A DNA stretch of 64,000 nucleotides from Mycolicibacterium peregrinum (GTDB lineage: Bacteria > Actinomycetota > Actinomycetes > Mycobacteriales > Mycobacteriaceae). Numbering within the stretch: position 1 is the first letter of the stretch; each line of letters opens with the position of its first letter. Made by a program: the position numbers and the translations under genes. The stretch lies in assembly GCF_002102345.1 (NCBI RefSeq), contig NZ_LQPP01000040.1, positions 124,001 to 188,000 on the forward strand, written 5' to 3'. Under the pieces are notes generated by a model. The model was not told the DNA's origin and did no database searches. It saw only the letters and a program-made list of their open reading frames with translations. This document shows positions 26,732 through 33,917 of this stretch, in pieces.

Positions 26732-26758
26732 CCATACAGCCGAGGGGTACATGTATGG
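26732..26758. promoter_or_regulatory. Inverted repeat upstream of the acyl-CoA synthetase gene
   Basis: CCATACA (26732-26738) and TGTATGG (26752-26758) are perfect 7-bp arms with 13 bases between them; arm centres are 20 bases apart, about two helical turns. It ends 32 bases before the fadD start and is a plausible repressor or activator site. No family assignment is possible. Confidence 0.4.
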
Positions 26759-26790
26759 TCGTGGGGCCCGAATCCGTGACCAGGAGTGCC

Positions 26791-28488
26791 ATGAGCGACG
26801 TGAAGTTCGACCTGTCCACAGTGTTCTCCACGGTGGCCAAAGCCGTCCCCGATCAGACCTTCCTGGTGTGGCGGGATCGCCGGTTGAGTTACGCCGAGTT
26901 CGACGCACGCGTCGACGGCTTCGCCCATTACCTGGTGTCGGCCGGTCTCGGCACGCACACCGAGCGCGACGGGCTGGCCGGGCACGAATCGGGCCAGGAC
27001 CACCTGGGCATCTACCTGCGCAACGGCAACGAGTACCTCGAGTCGATGATCGGCAGCTACCGCGCCCGGGTGGCACCGTTCAACGTCAGCTACCGGTACG
27101 TGGAGGAGGAACTCCTCTACCTGCTGAAGGATTCGAACGCCCGCGCGGTGATCTACAACGCCGAGTTCGCGCCCCGGGTGGCCGCGATCCGCGACCAGCT
27201 GCCGAATCTGCAGGTACTCATCCAGGTCGCCGACGAATCGGGCAACGAGCTCCTGCCGGGTGCCGTCGATTACGAGACGATCCTCAAAACCCCTGCGCCG
27301 CAAGCCGGCATGCCGTCCCCGTCGGGCGTTGACCGGATGCCGACTCCGTCCGGCGACGACCTGTACATCCTCTACACCGGCGGCACCACCGGCATGCCCA
27401 AGGGCGTGCTGTGGCGCCAGCACGACATCTTCCTGTCGTCGATGGGTGGCCGGCCGTTCGGCAGCGACACCTTCATCGCGTCGTACGAGGAGCTCGCCGA
27501 GCGGGCCGCCACCGCGGGTGGCGGGCTGTCGCTGCTGATGATCCCGCCGTTCATGCACGGAGCCGCGCAATGGGCCGCCTACAACGCCATCACCATGGGC
27601 GGAAAGCTGGTCATCCCCGACGATGTGGTGAAGATGCGCCCGGACAACGTGTTGGAGCTGGCCGCCCGCGAACGGGTACTGAGCATCCCGGTGGTCGGCG
27701 ATGCGATCGCGCGACCGCTGATCGACGAGATCGAGAAGGGCGACTACGACCTGTCGGGTCTGTTCACGATCACCAACGGCGGCGCGCCGCTGTCCCCCAC
27801 CGTGCGTGAACGCATCCTGGCCGCACTGCCGCACCTGATGTTGCTCGATGCCGTGGGTTCCTCGGAGTCGGGCACCCAGATGAGCACCGCTTCCACCGCG
27901 GGCACCGATTCCGAGGCGGCCACCTTCAACGCCCAGTCCGACACCGCGGTGGTGGCCGAGGATCTGTCCCGGGTGCTCGGCCCCGGCGAGAGCGGCGGCT
28001 GGCTGGCACGGCGCGATCTCATCCCGCTGGGCTACCTGGGCGACGAGGCCAAGACCGCCCGCACGTTCCCCACCATCGACGGGGTCCGTTGGGCCGTTCC
28101 GGGCGACCGGGCAAATGTCTTGGAAGACGGGCGTATCCAACTGCTGGGCCGGGATTCGGTCACCATCAACTCGGGCGGCGAGAAGATCTTCGTCGAGGAG
28201 GTCGAGCGAGCCGTCGCCGCGCACCCCGCCGTCTACGACGTGGTGGTGGTCGGTCGCCCGTCGGAGCGCTGGGGTAACGAGGTCGTGGCGGTCGTGCAGT
28301 TCGCCGAGGGGGCCTCGGCCACCGACGAGGAGCTCGCGACGGTGTGTGAGCGGGCGATCGCGCGCTACAAGATCCCGAAGGCGTTCGTCCGCTCTCCGCA
28401 GATCGTGCGCTCCCCCGCGGGCAAGGCCGATTACCGGTGGGCCAAGTCGGTGGCCACCGAGCACGCCGAGGCCGTCAGCGCCTCGTAG
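26791..28488 (+). CDS. Acyl-CoA synthetase, FadD19-type
   Basis: 565 residues from ATG 26791 (CAGGAG upstream); an earlier in-frame start at 26755 adds non-conserved sequence. ANL-superfamily motifs: P-loop LYTGGTTGMPKGVLWRQHDI, the region GSSESGTQMS, hinge INSGGEKIFVEEVE and C-terminal catalytic lysine in RSPAGKADYRWAK. The TGGTTGxPKGVxWR form is typical of the FadD19/FadD17-like group that activates steroid side-chain or related carboxylates to CoA thioesters. It stands at the edge of the P450/SDR cluster. The exact substrate is inferred only. Confidence 0.88.
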   Translation: MSDVKFDLSTVFSTVAKAVPDQTFLVWRDRRLSYAEFDARVDGFAHYLVSAGLGTHTERDGLAGHESGQDHLGIYLRNGNEYLESMIGSYRARVAPFNVSYRYVEEELLYLLKDSNARAVIYNAEFAPRVAAIRDQLPNLQVLIQVADESGNELLPGAVDYETILKTPAPQAGMPSPSGVDRMPTPSGDDLYILYTGGTTGMPKGVLWRQHDIFLSSMGGRPFGSDTFIASYEELAERAATAGGGLSLLMIPPFMHGAAQWAAYNAITMGGKLVIPDDVVKMRPDNVLELAARERVLSIPVVGDAIARPLIDEIEKGDYDLSGLFTITNGGAPLSPTVRERILAALPHLMLLDAVGSSESGTQMSTASTAGTDSEAATFNAQSDTAVVAEDLSRVLGPGESGGWLARRDLIPLGYLGDEAKTARTFPTIDGVRWAVPGDRANVLEDGRIQLLGRDSVTINSGGEKIFVEEVERAVAAHPAVYDVVVVGRPSERWGNEVVAVVQFAEGASATDEELATVCERAIARYKIPKAFVRSPQIVRSPAGKADYRWAKSVATEHAEAVSAS

Positions 28489-28497
28489 TCCGAAGGC

Positions 28498-28956
28498 TCA
28501 GGGCGCGAACAGTTTCCCGATGGCGGCGAGCATCGTGGTGTGGGCAGCGACGGCCTGCCCCACGGTGATCGCCAACAGCGGCCTGGGCGCGGCGATGGTC
28601 AGCTCTTCGGTGATCCGGGTTCCGGCCTCGGTCGGTGCGAAAACCACCTGGCTGTCCAGTTTTACCTGAGGGAACTGACGGGCCTGCGCGCTCACCGCGC
28701 CCTCGGTGGGGACGACGAGCCGGGCCCGGTAGGTGATCGGAAGCGCGAACGGTCCCATCGGGATTCGATCACGCACCTGATAGTCCTGCCGGTATCCGTC
28801 GGGCAGGTCCACTCGGGAGGTGCTGCGCACCCACTGCACCAGCGGGTGCACCTGCGCGATGTGGTCCAGGTCGACGTAGAACGCCCGCACCTGGTCGGGG
28901 GGCGCCGGCACGTCACCGCTGACGCTGCGCCGGGCCTGGCCGATCCAGATGCTCAC
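28498..28956 (-). CDS. SRPBCC / polyketide cyclase-like protein
   Basis: 152 residues. Start-type hydrophobic ligand-binding fold suggested by VSGDVPAPPDQVRAFYVDLD, then alternating strands (YRARLVVPTEG; TRITEELTIAAPRP) and a C-terminal helix. Lies between the fadD and P450 genes, 22 bases after the P450 stop and on the same strand, so probably co-transcribed with the P450 and SDR. May bind or process the same hydrophobic intermediate. Function otherwise unknown. Confidence 0.75.
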   Translation of the reverse strand: MSIWIGQARRSVSGDVPAPPDQVRAFYVDLDHIAQVHPLVQWVRSTSRVDLPDGYRQDYQVRDRIPMGPFALPITYRARLVVPTEGAVSAQARQFPQVKLDSQVVFAPTEAGTRITEELTIAAPRPLLAITVGQAVAAHTTMLAAIGKLFAP

Positions 28957-28978
28957 CGGCTCAGTTCACCACAGTCGG

Positions 28979-30160
28979 TCACACCATGAGGCGCAGTTGC
29001 TCCCAACCGCGCACGGTGGAGGTCGGTGCCAGTTGTGCGCTGCCGTAGTCGATCTCCCATTCGGGGAAGCGGTTGAGCAGTTCGTCGAGTGCGACGCGGC
29101 CCTCCAGCCGGGCCAGGTTGGCGCCCAGGCAGTAGTGCAGTCCCTTGCCGAAGGTCAGGTGGCTGATGTTGTCGCGATGGATGTCGAAGGTGTCGGGGTT
29201 GCGATAGCGACGCGGGTCGCGGTTGGCCGCCCCGAACAACAGCAGCATCGCGCTGCCCGCCGGCACCGTGGTGCCGTCGTACTCGAAATCCCGTGCCACC
29301 CAACGCGCCACATGTGGACCGGTCGGTTCGAAGCGCAGCGTCTCGTCGACCGCGCGGGTCAGCAGTGAGCGGTCCCGTTCCACTTCCCGACGCTGGTCGG
29401 GGTGTTCGGCAAGCACTTTCGCCAGCCAGCCGATGAGCCGGCCGGTGGTCTCGTTTCCGGCGCCGGCCACCACCTGGGTGTAGTGCAGCACCTCTTTGCG
29501 CTCAAGCTTGCGGGTGACGCCGAACTCGTCGGTGAACTCGACGTTCAGCAGGGCCGTCATCAGGTCGTCGGACGGGTTGTTCGCCCGCCACTCCACATAG
29601 TCGGCGTAGATCCGGCCGTCGGCGATGCGGTCGGCCTGCACCACCTTCATCGGCGCACCCGGCTTGGTCCGCAGATTGGCGTCGTTGGCGTCACGCACCC
29701 CGATCTGCTCGGATTCCGGTATGCCGAGCAGCATTCCGATCACCCGCATCGGCATCATCGAGGCCAGTTCGGCGATGATGTCGAATCCGCCCGAGCCGAC
29801 CAGCGGATCCAGGCACCGCACACAGAACTGCCGGATCTGATCCTCGATCTCGGCCATCCGCCGCGGTGTGAACACCCGTGACATCAGCCCGCGCAGCAGG
29901 GAGTGCATGGGCGGGTCCTCGAACATCATCACGCCCGGCGGCATGTCGAAGTCGGACTGGATCAGCTCGAGGATGTCACTTCGGCTGTTGGAGAACGTTT
30001 CCCAGTCCGACAAGGATTTTTCGACGTCGGCGTGCCGCGACAGGGCCCAGAAGTCGTAGCGCTCGTTGTAGTACAGCGGCGCTTCGTCGCGTAGCCGGGC
30101 GTAGACCGGATACGGGTCGGCGACGATCCCGACGTCATAAGGGTCGTAGTACACGGTCAT
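28979..30160 (-). CDS. Cytochrome P450
   Basis: 393 residues from ATG 30160, overlapping the SDR stop in ATGA. I-helix VAGAGNETTGRLIGW, K-helix ExxR in DETLRFEPTG and heme-binding loop FGKGLHYCLGANLARLEG with the iron-ligating Cys344. Soluble, bacterial class I type; it needs a ferredoxin and reductase not encoded next to it. Family-level resemblance is to mycobacterial P450s of lipid/terpenoid/steroid catabolism; I do not assign a CYP number. Operon SDR-P450-SRPBCC. Confidence 0.92.
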   Translation of the reverse strand: MTVYYDPYDVGIVADPYPVYARLRDEAPLYYNERYDFWALSRHADVEKSLSDWETFSNSRSDILELIQSDFDMPPGVMMFEDPPMHSLLRGLMSRVFTPRRMAEIEDQIRQFCVRCLDPLVGSGGFDIIAELASMMPMRVIGMLLGIPESEQIGVRDANDANLRTKPGAPMKVVQADRIADGRIYADYVEWRANNPSDDLMTALLNVEFTDEFGVTRKLERKEVLHYTQVVAGAGNETTGRLIGWLAKVLAEHPDQRREVERDRSLLTRAVDETLRFEPTGPHVARWVARDFEYDGTTVPAGSAMLLLFGAANRDPRRYRNPDTFDIHRDNISHLTFGKGLHYCLGANLARLEGRVALDELLNRFPEWEIDYGSAQLAPTSTVRGWEQLRLMV

Positions 30161-30993
30161 TTCAGGCAGCTGCCGGCATCGACGGGCAGGGTGACCCCGG
30201 TGATGTAGCGGGCCTCGTCCGACGCCAGGAACAGGACCGCGTTGCTGATGTCCTCGGGGGTGACCCACGGGATCGGCAGCATGTGGAACGTCTGGCAGAT
30301 CGGGGCCAGATCCTCGGGCCCCGGGTTCTCCAGGTCCGGCCGGAACATCCGGTAGGTCGCCTCGTTCATCAGCATCGGGCTGTTGACGTGGGTGGGGTGT
30401 ACAGAGTTGACCCGGATCGAATGTTGGCCCAGTTCGACGGCGAAGCTGCGCATCAGGCCGACCACACCGTGTTTGGCGGCGACGTAGTGCCCGGTGAAGG
30501 GGTAGGCCTTCGTCCCGGCCACGGAGCTGGTCAGGATGATCGACCCGCCCCTCCCACCGGCGAGGATATGGGGCACACCGGCTTTCACCGTCTTCCAGAC
30601 CCCGCTGAGATTGACGTCGAGCATCTCCTGCCAGAGGTCTTCGTCCATCCGGTCCAGCTTCACCCCGGTGGTTCCGATGCCCGCGTTGGCCGCGATGACG
30701 TCGAGTCGTCCCAGCTGCTCGACACCGCTGTCGACGGCGGCCTTGAGTGCACCGAAATCGCGCACGTCGACCTCGGCGGTGACGATGCGCCGGCCCAGGT
30801 TCTTCACCAGATCGGCGGTCTCGGCCAGGTCCTCGGCCGTCGCCCCCGATGCCGGCGACCGGTCGAAGGTGGCGCAGATGTCCACCGCGATGATGTCGGC
30901 GCCCTCGGCCGCCAACCGCACCGCATGGCTGCGGCCCTGACCTCGCGCCGCTCCGGTGATCAGCGCGACCTTGCCGTCGACCCGTCCTGTCAT
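30157..30993 (-). CDS. Mycofactocin-type short-chain dehydrogenase
   Basis: 278 residues. SDR motifs: TGAARGQGRSHAVRLAAEGA (TGxxxGxG), NAG in IAANAGIG, catalytic Ser in ILTSSVAG and YVAAK. The combination GKVALITGAARGQGRSHAV, the insertion after DIC and VNSVHPTHVNSPMLMNE is the hallmark of the subfamily that keeps NAD tightly bound and uses the peptide redox cofactor mycofactocin (TIGR03971-like, e.g. carveol dehydrogenase). It likely oxidises a secondary alcohol, possibly the product of the P450 coupled behind it. A palindromic operator lies just upstream. Confidence 0.88.
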   Translation of the reverse strand: MTGRVDGKVALITGAARGQGRSHAVRLAAEGADIIAVDICATFDRSPASGATAEDLAETADLVKNLGRRIVTAEVDVRDFGALKAAVDSGVEQLGRLDVIAANAGIGTTGVKLDRMDEDLWQEMLDVNLSGVWKTVKAGVPHILAGGRGGSIILTSSVAGTKAYPFTGHYVAAKHGVVGLMRSFAVELGQHSIRVNSVHPTHVNSPMLMNEATYRMFRPDLENPGPEDLAPICQTFHMLPIPWVTPEDISNAVLFLASDEARYITGVTLPVDAGSCLK

Positions 30994-31009
30994 CGCCCAC
31001 CTTCCAACT

Positions 31010-31025
31010 TTGGGCGATCGCCCAA
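31010..31025. promoter_or_regulatory. Perfect 16-bp palindrome, probable TetR operator
   Basis: TTGGGCGATCGCCCAA is fully self-complementary. It sits in the divergent intergenic region 17 bases before the mycofactocin-type SDR start and about 55 bases before the TetR start. This is the classical position for the binding site of the divergently encoded TetR regulator, controlling both directions. Confidence 0.75.
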
Positions 31026-31041
31026 TAATTACACTCAGGCC

Positions 31042-31083
31042 ATGTCTAGCAGCCGTCGCCGCGCGTGGTCAAGGGTGCGATGA
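31042..31083 (+). other. Possible 13-codon leader ORF before the TetR gene
   Basis: ATG at 31042 opens MSSSRRRAWSRVR followed by TGA at 31081-31083, overlapping the TetR ATG at 31080 in ATGA. The peptide is strongly basic. It may be a translational-coupling leader, or chance, since GC-rich DNA offers many short frames. No clear ribosome-binding site. Confidence 0.25.
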
Positions 31084-31652
31084 GCCCGCCGAGCACCACC
31101 CGCCGAGCACTGATCCGGGCCACCGCCCAGGTCATGCTCGAGGAGGGCTATGCCGCGGCGACGTCTCGGAGGGTGGCCGCGCAGGCCGGGGTCAAACCCG
31201 CACTCGTGCACTACTACTTCCCCAGCATGGACGACCTGTTCATCGCGGTCCTGGCGGCCGGCGCCGAGACGAACCTCAGCGCTCAACAAGAGGCCTTCGC
31301 CCAGGACGCTCCGCTGCGTGCGCTGTGGGAGCTCAACAACGCCCAGGGCGCGGCGCTGTGGATGGAGTTCATGGCCCTGGCCAACCACCGCAAGGCCATC
31401 CGCAGCGAGATCGCGGGCTACGCCGACCGGTTCCGGGATCTCGAGGAGGCCGCGATGGCCTCGGCGCTGCAGGCCCACGGCATCGACACCGACGAGTTCC
31501 CGCCCGTCGTGATGTCGATGATCGTGGCGAGTCTGGCCCGCATCCTGGTGCTCGAGCAGGGTCTGGGCATCAGCCGTGGGCATGTCGAGGCGCAGGACTT
31601 CGTGCGGCGCTATCTGGACCGGTTCGATCAGCCCGAGGGGGATCCGGCATGA
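31080..31652 (+). CDS. TetR family transcriptional regulator
   Basis: 190 residues from ATG 31080 (an in-frame GTG at 31065 is an alternative). N-terminal HTH: LIRATAQVMLEEGYAAATSR then AGVKPALVHYYFPSMDDLFI. The C-terminal effector domain is unassigned. Divergent from the SDR-P450 genes across the 16-bp palindrome, and overlapping the downstream acyl-CoA ligase gene (ATGA), so it likely represses both arms of the cluster until a CoA-type or lipid ligand appears. Confidence 0.88.
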   Translation: MSPPSTTRRALIRATAQVMLEEGYAAATSRRVAAQAGVKPALVHYYFPSMDDLFIAVLAAGAETNLSAQQEAFAQDAPLRALWELNNAQGAALWMEFMALANHRKAIRSEIAGYADRFRDLEEAAMASALQAHGIDTDEFPPVVMSMIVASLARILVLEQGLGISRGHVEAQDFVRRYLDRFDQPEGDPA

Positions 31653-33157
31653 GCCTGCTGCACGAATTGGTTTCGGCCGCGGCTGCAGGCGCGCCCGAGC
31701 GCCCGGCCGTGGTGACCGATGACGGCGTCACCGCGACGTTCGCCGAGTTCGATCGCCAGATCCGTGGCGTCGCGGGCTGGGTGGCGGATCGGACCGCTCC
31801 TGGTGACCGGGTGGCCGTGGTCGCTGACAACAGCGCCGCCTACGCCCAGTTGTACTACGGCGTGCCGCGCAGCGGACGGGTGCTGACCCTGATCAACCAA
31901 CGTCTCAGCCCGACCGAACAGGCGGCCCAGCTGGCCACCGCCCGGCCCACCCTGCTGCTCGGCGACGAGCGTTACCTGTCGGGTCTCGCACCCGCTGTCG
32001 CGCCGGCCGTCGCATTCGAATCCGACGGATGGCGGGCCGCTCCCGAGTCGGATCTCCCACTGCCCGGTGTCACCAGACCCGACGACCCGGCCTGGCTGCT
32101 GTTCACCAGCGGATCCACCGGGGTTCCGAAAGCTGTTGTGCACAACCACCGTTCGGTTCTCACCGCGGTGTGGGGTTCAGTGGCGGGCCGCTCGGTGCGA
32201 CCGGGCGGGGTATACCTGTTGCCGTTTCCGATGTGCCACATCGCCGGGTACAACATACTGGTCCAGCACGCGGTGGCCGCGACAGTCGTGCTGTGTGCCC
32301 AGTACCGCCCGGAGACTTTCGCGCAGCTGGTACGCAGCCACGGTGTGACCTCATGTTCGTTGGCGCCGACGATGCTGCACTCGCTGCTCGGACATCTCGA
32401 ACACACCGGGTCCGGTCTGCCCACTCTCGACGCGATCGCCTACGGGTCGGCGGCGATGCCGCTGGATCTGCTGCGTCGGGCGATCGATACCCTCGGCGTC
32501 GACTTCCACCAGGGCTACGGGATGACGGAAACCGGCGGGAACATCACGTTTCTCGGCCCCGAGGACCATCGGGCCGGGGCTGCGGGCCAACCCGAATTGC
32601 TCACCAGCGCGGGCTATCCGCACAGCGATGTCCAGATCGGCATCGCCGACGCGGACGGCGGGCTGCTGCCGCCCGGCCAGGTGGGCGAGATCATGGTGCG
32701 CGGCGCGCAGGTGACACCCGGCTACTGGCCCGACGGGGCGAGCACCGAGGACGGTTGGCTGCGCACCGGCGACATGGGTCGCACCGATCCCGACGGACGC
32801 CTGTTCGTGGTGGACCGGCTCAAGGACATCATCGTCACCGGTGGTGAGAACGTGTCGTCCCGCGAAGTCGAGGATGCCCTGTCCGGACATCCCGGGGTGG
32901 ACCAGGTCGCGGTGGTCGCGGTCCCCGATGACTACTGGGGTGAAGCCGTGTGCGCGGTGGTCGTACCGAAACCGGCGCACCGGCCGACAGCCGACGAGCT
33001 GATCAGCCATGTGCGCAGCGCGATCGCGGGTTTCAAGCGGCCGCGGGTGGTGTTGTTCACCGAGTCGCTACCGCTGACCGGTAACGGCAAGGTCGCCAAG
33101 GACCGGGTTCGTGCCTTCGCTCGCAGCGCTGTTCTGGACGGGGCCGGGCACTCGTAG
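31649..33157 (+). CDS. AMP-dependent acyl-CoA synthetase/ligase
   Basis: 502 residues. ANL motifs: FTSGSTGVPKAVVHNHRSV, YGMTETGGNI, LRTGDMGRTDPDGRLFVVDR, hinge KDIIVTGGENVSSREVE and terminal lysine loop LPLTGNGKVAKDRV. Activates a carboxylate as acyl-AMP/acyl-CoA in the cytoplasm. Cotranslated with the TetR gene and opposite the SDR-P450 operon. A second, FadD19-type ligase lies 3 kb away, so one cluster holds two activating enzymes. Confidence 0.88.
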   Translation: MSLLHELVSAAAAGAPERPAVVTDDGVTATFAEFDRQIRGVAGWVADRTAPGDRVAVVADNSAAYAQLYYGVPRSGRVLTLINQRLSPTEQAAQLATARPTLLLGDERYLSGLAPAVAPAVAFESDGWRAAPESDLPLPGVTRPDDPAWLLFTSGSTGVPKAVVHNHRSVLTAVWGSVAGRSVRPGGVYLLPFPMCHIAGYNILVQHAVAATVVLCAQYRPETFAQLVRSHGVTSCSLAPTMLHSLLGHLEHTGSGLPTLDAIAYGSAAMPLDLLRRAIDTLGVDFHQGYGMTETGGNITFLGPEDHRAGAAGQPELLTSAGYPHSDVQIGIADADGGLLPPGQVGEIMVRGAQVTPGYWPDGASTEDGWLRTGDMGRTDPDGRLFVVDRLKDIIVTGGENVSSREVEDALSGHPGVDQVAVVAVPDDYWGEAVCAVVVPKPAHRPTADELISHVRSAIAGFKRPRVVLFTESLPLTGNGKVAKDRVRAFARSAVLDGAGHS

Positions 33158-33265
33158 TTCCTGGCCCCGGGGTGGTCGTGGCCAACCCCTCGACGGCCCC
33201 GACACAGCGGACAATACGCCGAGCACGGACGTTTTCCGGGTTTTCCATGAAACGCCCAGGCAAAT

Positions 33266-33280
33266 TTGACGGCGCGTCAA
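33266..33280. promoter_or_regulatory. Inverted repeat upstream of the DyP operon
   Basis: TTGACG-GCG-CGTCAA, perfect 6-bp arms with a 3-base centre, lies 72 bases before the ATG at 33352. TTGACG could also serve as a -35 hexamer. Candidate regulatory site for the peroxidase operon; regulator unknown. Confidence 0.4.
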
Positions 33281-33351
33281 CGCAATCCACGTTCCAAGCG
33301 GCCCGACGGTGCTAGCGTTCGGCGTTACCTGAGCGCACCTGGGGGTTCTAG

Positions 33352-33912
33352 ATGACTACCGATCAGCCTGACTGGACCAAGCCCGCCGCGATGGCCATCC
33401 CGCCGGAGGGCTATTTCGAACTCAAGGAGGGCCGTTACGGCCCGACCTATCCGAGAACGCCTGCCTGCCATGGGTTTTCCATCATCGCAAAGGTGAAGGA
33501 AGGCCGTGAGGAGGCGGTGCGGGCGTACGGCAAGCAGATCGAGGAAGCCGTCGCCGCGAGCCCTGAAGTCCTTGCGCCACTGCGGCTGCACTACTTGCGC
33601 TGGCAACTGTTCGACGTCGGCTCGGGCCTGCATTTCCAATACCAGGGCATCTTCGACACCGACTTCGACAAGTACACCGAGGACGCGGTGCAGTTGTTCA
33701 GCGCTACCGGCATCACCACGGTGTTCACCAACCTGGAGGGCTTCCCCGAGGACTGGAAGGAGAACCCGCAGGCGTTCATCGAGTTCGTCCGGGCCCACCA
33801 GGTGCCGAGCTTCCTCGAATACGGTGAGTACCCCTACGTCACCGCCGACGAGATCAAGAAGGCCCTGCGCCTCAAGTCCGCCTTCTCCACCATGCTCGAC
33901 CAGATGCAATAA
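33352..33912 (+). CDS. Conserved protein of unknown function encoded with the DyP peroxidase
   Basis: 186 residues, no signal peptide. Contains a possible ferredoxin-like alpha/beta domain (GFSIIAKVKEGREEAVRAYG ... HYLRWQLFDV) and a helical C-terminus (ALRLKSAFSTMLDQM). Lies 5 bases before the DyP gene on the same strand, so it is almost certainly co-expressed. May be a structural partner or substrate-handling protein for the peroxidase; function not known. Confidence 0.75.
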   Translation: MTTDQPDWTKPAAMAIPPEGYFELKEGRYGPTYPRTPACHGFSIIAKVKEGREEAVRAYGKQIEEAVAASPEVLAPLRLHYLRWQLFDVGSGLHFQYQGIFDTDFDKYTEDAVQLFSATGITTVFTNLEGFPEDWKENPQAFIEFVRAHQVPSFLEYGEYPYVTADEIKKALRLKSAFSTMLDQMQ

Positions 33913-33917
33913 CGGCC

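Noticed and set aside
26113..28464. 783-residue open frame opposite the acyl-CoA synthetase
   Set aside because: Antisense shadow; no recognisable domain, and it crosses two real plus-strand genes.
31010..31025. Treating the palindrome as just a rare restriction site
   Set aside because: The symmetry extends beyond the 8-base GCGATCGC core to 16 bases and lies in a divergent TetR promoter, so an operator is the better reading.
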